Shown here: one piece after another, positions 9,060-18,245 of the stretch | Numbering within the stretch: the first letter of the stretch is position 1 | Layout of the letters: each line of letters starts with the position of its first letter | Source of the DNA: Russula earlei | Lineage: Eukaryota > Basidiomycota > Agaricomycetes > Russulales > Russulaceae | Assembly (NCBI GenBank): GCA_025769875.1 | Contig: JAGFNK010000687.1 | Coordinates: 1-25,478 of the forward strand | DNA length: 25,478 bases | Reading direction: 5' to 3' | Made by a program: the position numbers and the translations under genes | The notes under the pieces: model-generated | The model's input: the letters and a program-made list of their open reading frames with translations, nothing else | The model's database searches: none | What the model was told of the DNA's origin: nothing

Positions 9060-10673
9060 CTACATGGTGGTCCTGTCATGGCCCTTGTAGACATACTTGT
9101 AGATGTACTTGAGAGCCTTGACAGAGGCAACAGATTCCACATTGATGTGACACCTGTACTTCCAGATAAGAAAAGGGGAATGACAGACCACCCATTGGTT
9201 TGTGATCTCCTTTCCACCAATAAGATGAGCATGGCCAGTGTCCCTTCCCCTGGTGCATGCATAAGAGTCCTCAGTCACAGAAGTCTCCTCCCTAAAGGGC
9301 TTAGGGAAGCCCTTGGAACATGAGCCATTCACCATGCAAGGGGAATTCCTGTTCTGGTTGCCACAGGGCCTGTGAACCATGAACTTCTTGATGAGTTCAA
9401 GCAGCTCAGGATTGTCTTCTCCTGGGAACTGAGAAGACAAAAGGCTGTCTATCTGGTCAGGGGTGCGCAATTTGGACAGGGGCTGAAGGAACACAATGAT
9501 GTGGGCATGAGGGAGACCCCTCTTCTGAAACTCTATGGTGTACAGATGAGCTGCCCAAGCACCCAGCAAGCCAGCCTTGATGTCTTTAATGAGGGACTTG
9601 AGCTTTGCATGAAACACTCTGACCACCAAGTCAGGGTGCTCATTGGCAGTCTGCCCAGGGAGAAGAGCAGACTGAACCTCAGGCCACTGAGGATTGGCAG
9701 TCATGGTGATAAAGAGGTCACCACCACCATAGAAGCAGTTGATAGCCAAGGCATCTTGTAAATGCTGCTGCATGTTTCTGGTGCTTCCAGAGAAGCTAGA
9801 GGGAAGGATGAATCTCTTGCCTAGTTGGTCCCTGTCAACATCAACATTGGCAGCAACAGCATCTGCCAGACCCTTATAGATCTCCACTCTGAGCTTGTTT
9901 TGATTTATCTTGATGAAGTTAAGGCGATACTGCTCTGCAACTGCCCATGCCTCACAGACATACTCTTGAAAGAGCTTTCCAGAGAGGAAGATGTGAGTGA
10001 AGTCAATGTGATGAGGGCGAACATGAAGGTGATAGCGATGAAATTGGGCCAGAGAGACACACTTGTCCTCATTCTGAGCAGGGCCACCTTCTACATTCTC
10101 ATAAGGAATGTTGGGGAACCATCTTAGATGGCTAGTGGGAAACAGGAGGACATATCTCAAGGAGGGATAAAAGGGGTGTGTATCAGATATGTGCTGTAGG
10201 TGGCCCTCCCTAAGATGCAAAATAATGTCCTGTGAGTGCTTGGGCTCATCCCCATCACCTGGAATAATGGCTACAATCTCATTGATGGCAGCATCAGGAG
10301 AATTATAGCGATGCCTATTATGTGCAGCATCAAAGTGAAGTGAGAGAGTGCAGTTTTGCTCTCTAGGAAGGTGGTGAGTCAACTCATAAGCCTGCCTAAA
10401 CTTCTGGACTGCAGCATGAGAGCAATATAGCATGTCCTGAAGAGTTTGCATAGTGTTTTGATTGAGGGCAGAGTTGGAGGGATGAGCCATGGGCACATAA
10501 AGGGCCATGTCAGGGTCATAAATGTAGAGCTGTGCATAAGAAGGGACAGCATCAGGCCTCTCTGGTGGCAAAAGAGACCCAATTCTGTGAATGAGCTCCC
10601 CATGCAGCTTAAAGACCCAAGGCCCATGTTCTCCTGCATTACTGTTGTTTTCACGTGACCTTGCACTTGCCAT
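9060..10673 (-). pseudogene. Helitron RepHel, N-terminal and Rep (HUH/Y2) segment
   Basis: This 537-residue segment starts at an ATG with a stop immediately upstream. It opens with a typical Helitron-like N-terminal region (GPWVFKLHG, then a QLYIYDP-type block near residue 65). The HUH metal-binding motif is PHAHIIVFL, near residue 388. The tyrosine region YIYKYVYKGHD, near residue 525, provides the two tyrosines used for nicking and joining a single DNA strand during rolling-circle transposition. Most Helitrons have a further zinc-finger-like N-terminal portion, and here it is absent or replaced by tandem repeats. The segment ends at a TAG (9060-9062) where the family continues. The downstream piece is in the same frame, so this is a premature stop and not the true end. 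Confidence 0.88.
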
Positions 10674-10680
10674 TTTTGGA

Positions 10681-11289
10681 TGTCATTTCAAGTGCGAAAT
10701 CAAAACTGCTATATCTCAACAGCTTCTCAACAGATTGCCTTGAAACTTTGACAGTAGAACCTTATATACTGTATCTAGGTGCAGCTAAAATATGGGAGCA
10801 TAATATTCAGTTCTTGAAATGTTGATTTTCAGGTGCTGACATGGGTGCAAAACTTTGAACTGCCATATCTCAACTGTTTCTCAATCAATTGACTTGAAAC
10901 TTCGACAATGGGATCTCATGTACTGTATCTAGGTGCAGCCCAAGAGCTGGGGTCTAATTCTTAGTTCTTGAAGTTTCGATTTTTGGGTGTGATCTGAGTG
11001 CGAAATTTTGAACTGCCATATCTCAACTGTTTCTCAATAGATTGCCTTGAAACTTGGACAGTAGAACCTTATATACTGTGTCTAGGTGCAGCTAAAATAT
11101 GGGAGCCTAGTGTTCAGTTCCTGAAGTTTCGATTTTTGGGTGCCAATCTGCATGTGAAACTTTGAACTGTCATATCTCAACTATTTCTCAATGGATTGGC
11201 TTGAAACTTGGGCAGTATCATCTCATGTACTGTATCTAGATACAGCCAAATAATGGGTTTCATAAATTTTCACATTTTGGGGTGCTGAC
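10681..11289. repeat. Four-copy 153-154 bp tandem repeat
   Basis: The anchor ATATCTCAAC recurs at 10711, 10865, 11018 and 11172, giving spacings of 154, 153 and 154 bp. The copies are clearly related along their whole length, for example through CTTGAAACTT and ACTGTATCTAG blocks. Copies alternate somewhat: 1 with 3 and 2 with 4 share variants such as AACCTTATATACTG versus ATCTCATGTACTG. This hints at a roughly 307-bp dimeric unit. The array sits directly upstream of the Helitron Rep gene on its 5' side and has no coding frame. The unit length is near that of one nucleosome, as in many satellites. Confidence 0.9.
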
Positions 11290-12227
11290 CAACCCCGAGC
11301 ACGATAGGATATCTCTACACATGACTATTTACAGCTGTAGCACGTGACCACAGCAAGGAAAATACAGTGAGACAGACAGAAAACATCACTGGTGGGATGA
11401 TAGCAGGTCTCCGGACTGTAGTGTGCCAGGTCAGGCACACGGAGTCCATGGGGCTTGATCCGAGGGCAGGTAGGAGCAGAAGGGAGCAGGGGAGAGCAAG
11501 GTTGTGCCCCGGAACACAATGCACACGCGCGCATGTGAGAGGGTGTGTGTGTGTTCTCGAGGGAATGGTTCACACAGGCAGACGAGACATTTTAATGCAG
11601 AGGCAAAAGCTCCCTCCTATTCAAGACTGTAGCTACTAGCCTTAAATACTGTAGAAGAAAGGTGGGGTGAGAACTAGGTAATCAAAAACATGGATGAGAA
11701 GACAATGGCATAAGAATCCTACTGCTCCAACTGCGAGTCTGTGAGCATGGGGCGGTGTGGCGAGGACGACAGGGCGAGGCGCTGTGGGCAGCGAGCCCTT
11801 GGATCGAGTGGCGATGATGTCTGTGCGTGCGTCATCCGAGTCCGTATGTATGCGCATGGCGGGGGCAAGGACGATGCTTGAGAGACAATGATGAAAGGGG
11901 CGAGAGTGGGATTGAAAGGGAGTCGACGACGGGCAAGAGCGATATGACGAAAGGGTGAGGAGCATGAAGCAGACAAAGATACTAGTGGTGCAGGGGATGG
12001 ATGTAGATGAGGGAGCGCAAGGTGTGGGTGAAGTTGGAGGCGATCAAGCTGAGGTGTCGTCGCTGTTCCTGGGCGTAGAGTGGGCGATGCGAGGGAATGA
12101 TGTTGAGAGGAGCGCGCGAGAGGTAAGTGAAAAGAGGGAAAGGAATGAGGATAGTTGGAGGGATGATAGGAGGGGAAGGGAGACGAGAGACAAAGGGAAA
12201 GGAAGACGCGTGAGCGAGGGACGTGAG
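11290..12227. other. Purine-rich stretch without a recognised gene
   Basis: The plus strand is strongly G/A-rich, so long minus-strand frames (11719-12258) appear that are only Ser/Pro/His low complexity. No domain is visible. A hairpin is present at 11413-11447. The right part is the 5' flank of the chromovirus LTR. Confidence 0.5.
11413..11447. repeat. Hairpin, 7-bp plus 5-bp stem
   Basis: GTGTGCC (11421-11427) pairs with GGCACAC (11434-11440) around AGGTCA. The outer GGACT (11413-11417) pairs with AGTCC (11443-11447). No coding or terminator context is evident. Confidence 0.5.
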
Positions 12228-12308
12228 TGTTAGGATTCTCGTGTTCTCTGACTGTCACCTGTTTCGTTGACTCATCTATGATTACTCACATGTCTGCTTA
12301 CGGATATA

Positions 12309-12372
12309 GCTTACTGATTGCTTACTGATTCTGTCTGGCTTACTGATTGCTTACTGATCCTTGCTTACTGAT
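12309..12372 (+). repeat. GCTTACTGAT minisatellite, five copies
   Basis: Exact copies start at 12309, 12320, 12338, 12349 and 12363. The block begins seven bases after the point where the two LTRs stop matching. The preceding LTR sequence ends TGCTTACG, so the unit may have been seeded from LTR sequence by replication slippage. Confidence 0.85.
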
Positions 12373-12402
12373 ACTAAGCATCTTAAGTGACTCACTGACA
12401 TG

Positions 12403-12463
12403 GCTGTACGGTCAGTAGGAGGATTGGTGCTGTAGGGGGTTCAAGTCCTGCAGCAGTACAGCA
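12403..12463 (+). ncRNA. tRNA-like 60-nt fold lacking an anticodon arm
   Basis: GCTGTAC (12403-12409) pairs exactly with GTACAGC (12456-12462) as a 7-bp acceptor-like stem, followed by A. Inside lie a short D-like arm (GTC/GAT around an AGTAGGAG loop, 12411-12424) and a 9-bp T-like stem (12428-12436 with 12447-12455, one G-T pair). The T-like stem carries GGTTCAAGTCC at 12438-12448, a full match to the RNA polymerase III B-box consensus. No anticodon arm exists, so it is not a working tRNA. It may be a degenerate tRNA, the head of a tRNA-derived SINE, or chance. It lies inside the 5' LTR region. Confidence 0.35.
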
Positions 12464-12581
12464 GTTTTGTTAGTTGGGATACTGGGTACCTAGGAAGTGT
12501 ATGTCATTGGGATATGACTGTGATTACTATGCGTAGGGATCTCATAGTATAGGTACATGGAAAATAGTAACACTTTTAACA

Positions 12582-13031
12582 AGACAACCATCTTGTCAAC
12601 CGATCTAAACAAAATTATAGTGCAGACTCTAACTGAAAGAGGTCCCTCTCTTTTTCTACATTCAATCTTCCTGAGATAATATCAAAGGGTTTGAAGTCTA
12701 GTGCTTGAACTATATCAAGCAACTCTTTCACTAAAGAGTTGGTACTAAGATCTGTCAGATCTTAACATAAGTCGAGCGTAACTTACCTTTGCACCAAGAA
12801 GGAGCAAGATTCGGATCCCAACTTACGCAGAAGTAGTTATAGGGAGGAACCTGTGTCAATTAGGAACTCCTCCAAGACTTTATATCCTAGAAAAGAAGGA
12901 TATAGAACATAGTCAAATCCATTGGTATTTTTGCCAGGAACAAGCTTGTCGGTATCATAACTAAAAGCTAGGCAAAACTGGAGTCGGATTCAATCACCGC
13001 TCCATTCCAGACAGCAAGTAGCGGAAATTGA
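12582..13031 (+). other. Chromovirus leader
   Basis: About 450 bases lie between the inferred 5' LTR end and the open gag frame. The first bases contain a small hairpin (ACAAGA and TCTTGT around 12579-12596). I could not find a primer-binding site complementary to a known tRNA 3' end. A TGA at 13029-13031 interrupts the gag frame upstream and may be another converted CGA, so the true gag start could be further left. Confidence 0.5.
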
Positions 13032-14737
13032 TACGCACGGTTTGAAGGAAGAACCCAGGACCTTCAAAACTTTTCCTTAACAGGTGTAGGAGCACAGTGG
13101 CATCCTACTGAAGATCCAAAAGGAGGATTTTTTGACATTCAATTCAACAACGAAGTCCGACCTGTGGAATACATAAACAATCACTGGTATTTCATTGATT
13201 GGGACAAGGACGGGTTCTACGTGCTTGAGGACAACTTCATTGCCAATCCAGAAGAATTTGGTTTAGAAACCAAAGACAAGCCTTATATCACTAGGTGGCT
13301 GTTTAGAAGCAAACCAGAACGAGACATTTCTATTACCAGTGTCAGTGAGCCAAAGAAATCCGAATCTACCGAAGACACTCCAGTAATCGAAAAGAATAAG
13401 GAGCCAATAGACGAGCTCACCGAACGCTTTGCAACAGCCATAGATTTGACCCAAGCAGCAACTGAAATAATGGCTACCACTACTCAAATAGCAACACAAA
13501 CCACCCATTCCACACCTGGAAATTTGTACGCCACTCATCATGGACCAATGTTAGTCCCCAATGTACAACAAGGAGGTGACCCACCAGATGGAGGAGCACC
13601 TGGCGGAGGAGGATCCCCGGGTGGAGGAGGACCACCTGGTGGAGGAATACCACCAGGAGGAATGCCACCTGGAGGAGGCCCTCCCCAAGCAGCGATCCCA
13701 GGACCTGCTCAAGGAGTCCCTGGAGGAACAGGATCAATGAGAGGACAACCACCAGCAATGTTTGCAGGAAATAGAAAGAAGACTATACAGTTCATGAAAG
13801 AATTTGAACTGTATAGGATCATGAATTCCCAAAGCAGCGTCATGATGGTACCATATGAAAGGGTAGCCTGCACCTTGTCCTTTATAAAAGAGGATAAAGT
13901 TGATGGATGGGTAATCCAACAACTGGAAACCTTGATAAGAAGAGTACAAGGGGACCACACAAACCAATTGGCACCAACTCACCTTCGAGAAGATGAAGAC
14001 CTGTGGTACCTCTTTTCTACAGACTTCCTAAATCAGTGGCACGACAGTACCATGATGGAGATGCCACAATGAACATCCAACAACTCACTATGAAGGAAGG
14101 AGAATTGGATGATTACATTGCGACCTTTAACCAATACCTGCTCATGTCTGGATGGCCTAGAAATACTCAAGGAACGGTCAAATTATTCAGAGATGGGCTT
14201 CGAAGAAACTTACATGCTATGATTCTCTGAAGAAGGCCCCTACCTGCAGCTGCAAACCTAGATGCATGGCAAACTATAGCAAGAGAAGAGGCAGCAGCCT
14301 TGAATGAGATGAAGAATGCCTTAGGAACATCTGGGAATCTGAGTTCTAGAGCACAACGACTCAAGAATTGGAAGGAGAAGAAAGCCAAGAAGGATCCTAA
14401 TGCTATGGACGTAGATGTGGTCAGAGCTACTTCGAGGCTTAGTGAAGAAGAAAGAAAGAAGCTACAAGCAGAAGGGAAATGCTTTATCTGCAAGAAGGTC
14501 GGGCATATGAGCTGTCAATGTCCCCAGAGAAAGAAAAAGGATGACCCTAAACAGAAAGGGAAGGATGTCAAGGCTCGTACCACCGAAGCAGAAGAAGACG
14601 AACCTGCGAAGAGCTCCAAGAAAGAAGAACAGCCCCCTGCCTATGACATCAATAGTATTATGGCGGCTATTAAAGGAATGAAGACAGAAGAAAAGGATGC
14701 CTTTTTGGACAAAATAATGGCTGATGAGGATTTTTGA
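13032..14737 (+). pseudogene. gag: Ty3/Gypsy gag (capsid and nucleocapsid), broken
   Basis: The structural protein that forms the particle and binds genomic RNA. The frame is open from 13032 and no ATG start could be fixed. An N-terminal region contains NNHWYFIDWDKDGFYVLED. A Gly/Pro-rich linker at about 13570-13740 follows, then a capsid-like region with DDYIATFNQYL near 14110. The CCHC zinc knuckle CFICKKVGHMSCQC lies at 14480-14521, followed by a Lys/Glu-rich tail. A one-base loss near 14050-14060 shifts the frame. A TGA at 14228-14230 sits in a spot where CGA (Arg) fits. The final stop (TGA at 14735-14737) directly follows a five-T run, and pol continues in the -1 frame. Confidence 0.85.
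14731..14736 (+). promoter_or_regulatory. Possible -1 frameshift site between gag and pol
   Basis: Five T residues (14731-14735) lie immediately at the gag TGA. Protease coding continues in the -1 frame from here. Ty3/Gypsy elements often use -1 slippage between gag and pol. The heptamer is not a canonical X-XXY-YYZ, so a single-base deletion is an equally possible cause. Confidence 0.35.
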
Positions 14738-15086
14738 TAAGCCCAAGGTCGATGGCCAGACTAAGGGCAGCAGTAACTCGCACCGTGTACATTAGGAGAA
14801 TTGCAACTATGAATGTCCCTTTCTCATTTCACATGGCACAAGGAGTGGCCACAGAAAAGGCTCTACTAGACAGTGGAGCAACAGAAAACTTCCTGGATGA
14901 AGATACTTGGAAAAGACTAGGAATAGGAAGACAAACTCTTCGAGAACCGATGATGGTCTGAAATGTTGATGGGACAGAAAACAAGAAAGGGGAACTGAAA
15001 CATTTCTGTTGGCTTAGGGTTTATTATAACTAAAGAAACAAGTTACAAAGTTCTACATCACGTCCCTGGGAGGAGACCGAGTCATA
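14734..15086 (+). pseudogene. Ty3/Gypsy aspartic protease, broken
   Basis: The retroviral-type aspartic protease that would cleave the Gag-Pol polyprotein. The catalytic motif reads LLDSGATENFLD, with the active Asp codon at 14869. The flap and C-terminal part continue to the ILGYPFLWEF block at about 15084-15113, which is the usual ILG(Y/M) motif. The frame is interrupted by TGA at 14959-14961 (CGA fits) and TAA at 15031-15033. A one-base loss near 15010-15030 moves the protein into the frame used by all of the remaining pol. Confidence 0.8.
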
Positions 15087-16700
15087 TTGGGGTACCCTTT
15101 CCTCTGGGAGTTTGAACCAACTATGGATTGGAAAAAGAGAGAACTTAAGGAAGGATCTTTGCACCTAGAAAGTGCACGACTCAAGTACCTTGATCTCTAT
15201 ATCAAATCTTTGCAAATAAAAGCAGTCAAGGCATATGGAAGACCCAAAGAGGACCAAGCCTTATATATACAAAAGACTAGTTTAGCTCAAGAATGGGCTA
15301 GAGATCAAAATTTGAAGGCTCAAAAATTAACAGAAGAAGATTTGCCCAAAGAATATTGGCGACATGCAAAGGTCTTTTCTAAGGAGGCTTCTTCACGCTT
15401 CCCTCCTAGTAGAGAAGAAGATATGAAGATAAACTTATTCCCTGATGCACCCAGATCCTTGGATTGTAAAATTTATCCTCTGTCTTGAGAAGAAAAGGAA
15501 TACTTGAGGAAATATCTCGAGGAAGAACTCAACAAAGGATATATTAAACCTGGAGCCTCTAACTATGTCTCACCGGTATTCTTTATTGGCAAAAAGGACA
15601 GTAAAGAAAAAAGGCTGATCATTGACTACCAAAAGCTAAACCAATGGACAATACCGGACAATGATACCTTGGAAAGTATTCAAAGAATCATGGAAAGAAT
15701 TCAGAACAACGGACTATTCTCGAAGTTTGACATAGTCAAAGGATATAACAATATGAGGATTACAGAAGAAGACCAGTTGAAAGTGGCCTTCAAAACACCT
15801 ATGGGAACCTATATTCTAAGAGTAATGCAATTTGGACTAAGGAATGCCCCGGCATACTTGTCGCGTTCTATGAGAAGAGATTTTCGATCGTTGTTTCAAA
15901 AATATCTGGAAAACATTGCCAATTATCTAGACGACTGGATTGTCATGACCCCTAAAGGGACTCACACTCTACATCAACAAATTGTACATGAATTCCTGGA
16001 CTTGATGGAACAAAACTCATACTTTTTAAAGGTATCAAAGTGCGAGTTTAAGAAAGAGAGAATAGAAGTCTTGGGATGGATAGCCGAAGAAGGAAGAATA
16101 TGAGTGGACCCTTCAAAAATCAAAGGGTTAAGCGAATGGCCAAGAGATTGCAAGGACAAAACAGACATACAAGTGACCCTAGGGATGATAGGATATCATT
16201 GACCCTTCATACCAAACTTCTCGACCATAGCTCTACCTATCACACGTTTACTCAAGAAAGGAGTCCCTTTCCAATGGACAGATGAATGTCGAGAGGCTGT
16301 GGATAAACTAATCAAAGCAATCACCAGTGATCCAATACTGTGGCAGCCAAACTTCCAAAAGCAGTTCTTCTTGGATGTCGATGCTTCGTCCTATGCTTTA
16401 GGGGCCATACTCTATCAATATGATGAAGATCAAATAAAAAGAGAAGTAGGATATTATTCCAGAACTTTAAATTCGGCAGAACAAAACTATGCAGTGTGGG
16501 ATAGAGAATTCTTAGCACTGGTTGCCGCCCTCAAAAACTGGAGGCATCTCTTGCTTGGCTCACCCCATAAGGTAGTGGTCTTTACGGATCACAAAAACCT
16601 GATGTACTATTGAGAACCCCAAAAACTGAGGGATCGAGTAGCAAGATATCTTCCCATAGTGGCTCAATATAATCTGGAACTATGACACCAACCAGGGAAA
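15087..16700 (+). pseudogene. pol: Ty3/Gypsy reverse transcriptase and RNase H, broken
   Basis: The polymerase that copies element RNA into DNA, with RNase H removing the template. RT motifs in order are VFFIGKKD and RLIIDYQKLN, then FSKFDIVKGYNNM (first catalytic Asp), MQFGLRNAPAYLSR, and the YLDD box at 15924-15935. RNase H shows FLDVDASSYALGAILYQ, REFLALVAALKNWRHLL and FTDHKNLMYY. Everything is in one frame, interrupted by TGA at 15486, 16101, 16200, 16611 and 16683 (first bases). Each sits where Arg is expected or acceptable, so CGA-to-TGA is the simplest explanation. All catalytic residues seen are intact. Confidence 0.9.
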
Positions 16701-18000
16701 AGAAATAGGGTAGATGGGCTATCACGAAGACCTGATTATAGATCAGACGTTCCAGAGAAGGAAGAAATCACTGCCTTGCCAGATGAACTGTTCGTTCAAG
16801 TTCTAGAAGTTACGGCTATGGAAGAAAGAGTCAAGCTTGACCAAAGAAAGGAAGAAGGAACAAGACTCCTAAAATGATGGAGAGACCACTATGAACTCAA
16901 GATAGTCAATGGACAATGGAGGAAGGATACGGCCTTGGTAGTGACAGGAGGCATGGAAGCATATCAAGCAATCCTTCAGGAATATTATGATGGACCGACA
17001 GCAGGACATCCAGGGTTGCGCAAAACCTATACTGCGATAAGAAGAGATTATTGGTGGCCCAATCAGAGACAAGTGATCTAAAATTACGTCAAAGGGTGTG
17101 CAACATGTCAATCAAATAAAACCATCACAAGACGAAATGAGGCACCAATATATCCAATAACACTCAAGACAGAAGCAACTCCTTTCCAAACTATAGCTAT
17201 GGACTTCATCACCAAGTTGCCACTGTCTAGAGGATACGACTCTATACTTACCATAACTGATCATGACTGTACCAAAGCAGTCATATTACTCCCCTTTAAA
17301 GAAACTATGGGAACAGAAGACCTAGCCAAAATCTACCACGAAAGAGTCTTCCCATTCGTAGGATTACCAGACAAGATTATTTCGGACAGAGATACCCACT
17401 TTACGTCAAAGCTTGCCCAAGAAATTTGTTGACAGCTCAAAATAGACAGGAACATGAGCACAGCGTATCATCCCCAGACTGATGGGCAATCAGAAAGAAC
17501 CAATCAAACAGTGGAAACCATACTGCGAATATATTGCAATTTCCAACAAGACAATTGGGCAGACTTGTTACCAGTAACTCAATATATTATAAACTCACAT
17601 GTCTCTAGTGCTACACAACAGACACCATACGAGTTGTGGATGGGATTTCTTCCCAAGACCTATCAATCAACTACAGTAGGAAATTTCCCAAAACTAGAAG
17701 AAAGAAAGGAATCATTACAAAAGGCAAGACAGGATGCCCAGAAAGCTATCCTGTTAGGGCATAGACTGCTGAAGAAGAAAATAGGGTTTAAACCTTATAA
17801 AGAAGGAGATAAAGTATGGTTAGAAGGAAAGAACATCAAAACATTCCAGCCCATGGCCAAACTAGCCGCAAAAAGACTAGGACTGTTCAAAATCAAGGAA
17901 GTGATAAGCCCAGTGGCATACAAATTACAATTACCAGACCGATGGAAAGTGCATGATGTCTTCCATGCCAACCTTTTACATCCATATTAGGAGACGGAGG
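16701..18000 (+). pseudogene. Ty3/Gypsy integrase, broken
   Basis: The integrase inserts the cDNA into host DNA. The zinc-binding N-terminus has the AGHPG and CATCQ parts of the HHCC motif. The catalytic core shows Asp at 17202 (AMDFITKLPLSRGYDS), Asp at 17385 (ISDRDTHFTS) and Glu at 17493 (TDGQSERTNQTVE), matching D,D,35E spacing. The C-terminal part has the GDKVWLEGKNIK and FHANLLHPY motifs typical of chromoviral integrases. Interruptions are TGA at 16875, TAA at 17079, TGA at 17430 and TAG at 17988. All are reachable by a single C-to-T change from Arg or Gln codons. Confidence 0.9.
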
Positions 18001-18245
18001 AATATGGCGCAAATTATGAAGAACCGCCACCGGATGTTGTAAATGATGAACAAGAGTGGGAACTCGAAAACGTTTTGGGGTCAAGGCATGTTGGAAGGAA
18101 AAAACAGCTGCAGTATTACATTCGTTGGAAGGGATACTCCTCTGCTCACGACTCTTAGGAGCCAGCCACAAATCTACACGCCCCCAACCTTGTGAAAGAC
18201 TTTCACAAAGCAAACCCTGCAGCCATTAGGACTATAAAAACCTGC
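18001..18245 (+). pseudogene. Chromodomain at the integrase C-terminus
   Basis: The motif run LENVLGSRHVGRKKQLQYY, then IRWKGY, then EPATNL is a canonical chromodomain, used by chromoviruses to target integration to modified histones. A TAG at 18156-18158 stands where the conserved Trp before EPA is expected, so it is a TGG-to-TAG (G-to-A) change. In most chromoviruses pol ends within a few dozen residues after this point; here the frame stays open. Confidence 0.88.

Larger units (their letters stand above)
6769..10673 (-). mobile_element. Decayed autonomous Helitron (RepHel coding body)
   Basis: The block carries a rolling-circle Rep (HUH, two-tyrosine) region followed by a PIF1-family helicase in one collinear gene on the minus strand, the defining arrangement of Helitron RepHel. 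The coding body is about 3.9 kb, or roughly 1,300 codons, which is at the short end for the family because little precedes the Rep core. It is broken by one in-frame TAG, one frameshift and two adjacent TGA codons. The true ends of the element were not identified. The 3' end is probably between 6365 and 6768. The 5' end may lie beyond the 153-bp tandem repeats, near 11290. Confidence 0.9.
12228..12581 (+). repeat. 5' LTR (start certain, end inferred)
   Basis: It begins TGTTAGGATTC at 12228. The first 75 bp (to 12302) match the 3' LTR start at 20264-20338 with two differences. The end at 12581 is inferred from a TTAACA that could pair with the TGTTA start. Beyond 12302 I cannot align it to the 3' LTR. 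The region instead holds a 10-bp minisatellite and a tRNA-like fold, so the LTR has probably been altered by insertion or recombination. No primer-binding site was recognised. Confidence 0.6.

Noticed and set aside
11719..12258. 179-codon minus-strand frame as a possible gene.
   Set aside because: Ser/Pro/His low complexity caused by the purine-rich plus strand; no motif, and it runs into the chromovirus LTR.
12403..12462. A functional tRNA gene.
   Set aside because: Only 60 nt, with no anticodon arm and a 9-bp T-like stem; at most a tRNA-like or degenerate sequence.
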